Positions 4,840 to 5,961 of a DNA stretch of 5,961 nucleotides are shown piece by piece. Source of the stretch: Thermoleophilia bacterium (GTDB taxonomy: Bacteria > Actinomycetota > Thermoleophilia > Gaiellales > SKUG01); NCBI GenBank assembly GCA_007122215.1, contig SKUG01000234.1, positions 1 to 5,961 of the forward strand. The letters run 5' to 3'. The translations under genes and the position numbers were made by a program. How positions within the stretch are numbered: the stretch's first letter is position 1; each line of letters opens with the position of its first letter. The notes under the pieces were generated by a model. The model did no database searches and was not told the origin of the DNA. It saw only the letters and a list, made by a program, of their open reading frames with translations.

Positions 4840-5741
4840 GACGCGGACGCAAGAGCGGTGGGGGAGGAGGCCACGAGGAGAGCGGCACGGAGCGCTGGCT
4901 CGTTCCCTACGCCGACATGCTCACCCTGCTGCTGGCGGTCTTCATCGTGCTCTTCTCGATGGCCTCGGTGGATCCGGCACGCTACGACGAGCTGCGCCAG
5001 ACGCTCGCCGACCGCTTCGGCGGGCAGGTCCTCGACGGCGGTGCCGGCATCGCCGCAAGCTCCAGCAACCCGCTGGACCCCAGCCTTGCCTCGCGGCTCG
5101 TCGAGAGCAACGCCCAGCAGCCCGTGCGCTTCTCCCCCAGCGAGCAGCAGCGCCTCAACCGGCTGCGTGCCGATGCCGAGCAGGTCCTGCGCAACGCCGG
5201 CATCCAGGGCGAGGTCCAGGTGGTGTCCGAGCGTGGCGTGGTGATCCGGATGTCCAACCGCAGCCTCTTCGATTCCGGCAGCGCCGAGCTGCGACCGGCG
5301 GCACGGCGAGCGCTCACGACCGTGGCAGCACGCCTCGAGCCCATGCGCCGTCACGTCGCCGTCGAGGGGCACACCGATGGCGTGCCGATCAACACCGCCC
5401 GCTACCCCAGCAACTGGGAGCTGTCGACCGCACGGGCCGTCAACGTCGGACGGTTCCTGATCGACCAGGGCATCGCACCGCGCCGGATGCAGATGTCGGG
5501 ATTTGCCGACACTCGCCCGCTCGTGCGCCCCCGCTTCCCCACCCAGTCCGTGGACCGCAACCGCCGGGTGGAGATCGTCATCAAGTCGTCCGCTGCGGCC
5601 GCCCGAGATGGCTCGGAGGTTGCCACGCCGCGTGCCGCCGACGGGCCTCGCGACGCGCCTGCCGACAGGGGCGTACCCGCCGAGCTGATCCCCTACGAGG
5701 ACGTCATCGGTCCGATCGTCGACGTTGGCGGAGGTCGTTGA
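4833..5741 (+). CDS. motB: MotB, flagellar motor stator subunit
   Basis: MotB anchors the stator to peptidoglycan and carries the ion through the membrane. The 302-aa protein has a short Gly-rich, charged cytoplasmic N-terminus and one membrane helix in WLVPYADMLTLLLAVFIVLF (22-41), with D28 as the ion-binding aspartate. A plug/linker region follows to about residue 135, then the OmpA-like peptidoglycan-binding domain at about 138-252. Its marks are FDSGSAELRP from 146, EGHTDGVPI (178-186), SNWELSTARA and DRNRRVEIVI from 241. A tail of about 50 residues after the domain is low in complexity and then ends in ELIPYEDVIGPIVDVGGGR; this exceeds the usual domain end. The membrane helix looks more like B. 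subtilis MotB than MotS, suggesting H+ coupling with low certainty. Translation may depend on coupling to motA because its own ribosome binding site is poor. Confidence 0.96.
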   Translation: MSRRGRKSGGGGGHEESGTERWLVPYADMLTLLLAVFIVLFSMASVDPARYDELRQTLADRFGGQVLDGGAGIAASSSNPLDPSLASRLVESNAQQPVRFSPSEQQRLNRLRADAEQVLRNAGIQGEVQVVSERGVVIRMSNRSLFDSGSAELRPAARRALTTVAARLEPMRRHVAVEGHTDGVPINTARYPSNWELSTARAVNVGRFLIDQGIAPRRMQMSGFADTRPLVRPRFPTQSVDRNRRVEIVIKSSAAAARDGSEVATPRAADGPRDAPADRGVPAELIPYEDVIGPIVDVGGGR

Positions 5742-5754
5742 TGCTCGGCCCCGC

Positions 5755-5782
5755 TCAAGTCCACGCCACCAGCTGCCGATGG
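5755..5782 (+). promoter_or_regulatory. Second sigma-28-type promoter, upstream of fliL
   Basis: TCAAGTCC (5755-5762), N12, GCCGATGG (5775-5782). The spacing is the same as in the flbD promoter and the shared core is TCAAGT...GCCGAT. The -10 box ends 29 nt before the fliL ATG, against 28 nt for flbD. It lies in the 70-nt non-coding gap between motB and fliL. The match in sequence, spacing and placement makes chance unlikely, although the last two bases of the -10 box are weaker. Confidence 0.72.
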
Positions 5783-5811
5783 GGTTCCGCGAACCGCATG
5801 AGGACGTGCCC

Positions 5812-5961
5812 ATGAACAGCATGAAGCTTCCCATCATCATCATGGTCGTGGCAGCCATCGCCGCTGCCGCAGGCCTGGGCGCCGCACGCATGGCCTCGGG
5901 CGGTGGCGACGTGGCCGAGGCACGGTACATGCCGGACCCGATCGCGCTCGATGGCCCGTTC
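5812..5961 (+). CDS. fliL: FliL, basal-body-associated protein (N-terminal part, runs off the edge)
   Basis: Fifty codons are present and the frame is open at the window end. The product starts MNSMKLPIIIMVVAAIAAAAG, with one membrane helix at about 6-25 after a very short cytoplasmic end, then a small-residue, Gly-rich stretch entering the periplasmic side. This fits FliL, a single-pass protein around the stator that supports torque and stator function, but the diagnostic C-terminal domain lies outside the window. The call rests largely on position after motB and on the Bacillus-type order in which fliL follows flbD. The ATG at 5812 has GAGGA (5800-5804) at 7 nt. An in-frame ATG at 5779 is rejected because it lies inside the -10 box and has no ribosome binding site. 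Confidence 0.75.
   Translation, partial: MNSMKLPIIIMVVAAIAAAAGLGAARMASGGGDVAEARYMPDPIALDGPF

Noticed and set aside
5741..5815. 24-codon ORF overlapping the motB stop (TGATG) and the fliL start (ATGA), preceded by GGAGG
   Set aside because: It could be a coupling peptide, but the putative ribosome site is simply the last motB codons, the peptide has no recognisable features, and the stretch is better explained by the sigma-28-type promoter.
4836..5930. Long antisense open frames, here 364 codons opposite motB, with similar ones opposite fliK (328-1722) and motA (3970-4839)
   Set aside because: GC-rich codon use opens the opposite strand by default. The translations show no family signature and fully overlap well-recognised genes.
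5779..5961. Longer fliL start at the ATG at 5779
   Set aside because: It lies within the -10 box of the proposed promoter and lacks a ribosome binding site. The ATG at 5812 has GAGGA at a good distance.
1..5961. Mobile elements, CRISPR arrays, tRNA/rRNA genes, defence or biosynthetic systems
   Set aside because: No transposase, terminal inverted repeats, spaced repeats or RNA gene signatures were seen. The whole window is accounted for by flagellar genes and their short spacers.

Overview
The window is an uninterrupted stretch of a bacterial flagellar gene cluster. All seven recognisable genes lie on the + strand in the order fliK, flgD, a TIGR02530-type flagellar operon gene, flgE, flbD (swrD), motA, motB, followed by the first 50 codons of fliL, which runs off the right edge. 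The DNA is very GC-rich, codons mostly end in G or C, and strong AGGAGG-type ribosome binding sites are common. The compact FlgD and FlgE and the block fliK-flgD-flgE-flbD-fliL resemble the Bacillus/Clostridium fla operon. High GC together with that layout suggests a motile high-GC Gram-positive (a deep-branching actinobacterium or relative). This placement is an inference, and no species can be named.

Block 1 (77-3432) builds the hook. FliK is the secreted ruler that sets hook length, FlgD is the hook cap scaffold, the TIGR02530 protein has no known function, and FlgE is the hook subunit. fliK and flgD are separated by a 17-bp hairpin whose loop contains the fliK stop codon. flgD and the TIGR02530 gene overlap by ATGA. 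flgE has its own 183-nt leader with a perfect 8-bp hairpin.

The 277-nt gap from 3433 to 3709 holds no gene. It has two strong GC-rich hairpins (3452-3477 and 3550-3595) that look like U-less terminators, then a near-consensus sigma-28/FliA-type promoter (TCAAGTTT-N12-GCCGATAG).

Block 2 (3710-5741) powers rotation. flbD/swrD, motA and motB are packed tightly behind that promoter. MotA and MotB form the stator, and SwrD is known in Bacillus subtilis to raise motor power, so this is a coherent torque module.

A second sigma-28-type box with the same N12 spacing (TCAAGTCC-N12-GCCGATGG) lies between motB and fliL, at almost the same distance from its start codon as the first. The paired promoters, the hairpins at gene boundaries and the uncharacterised TIGR02530 protein are the most interesting items. 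I saw no mobile element, CRISPR array, tRNA/rRNA gene or defence system.
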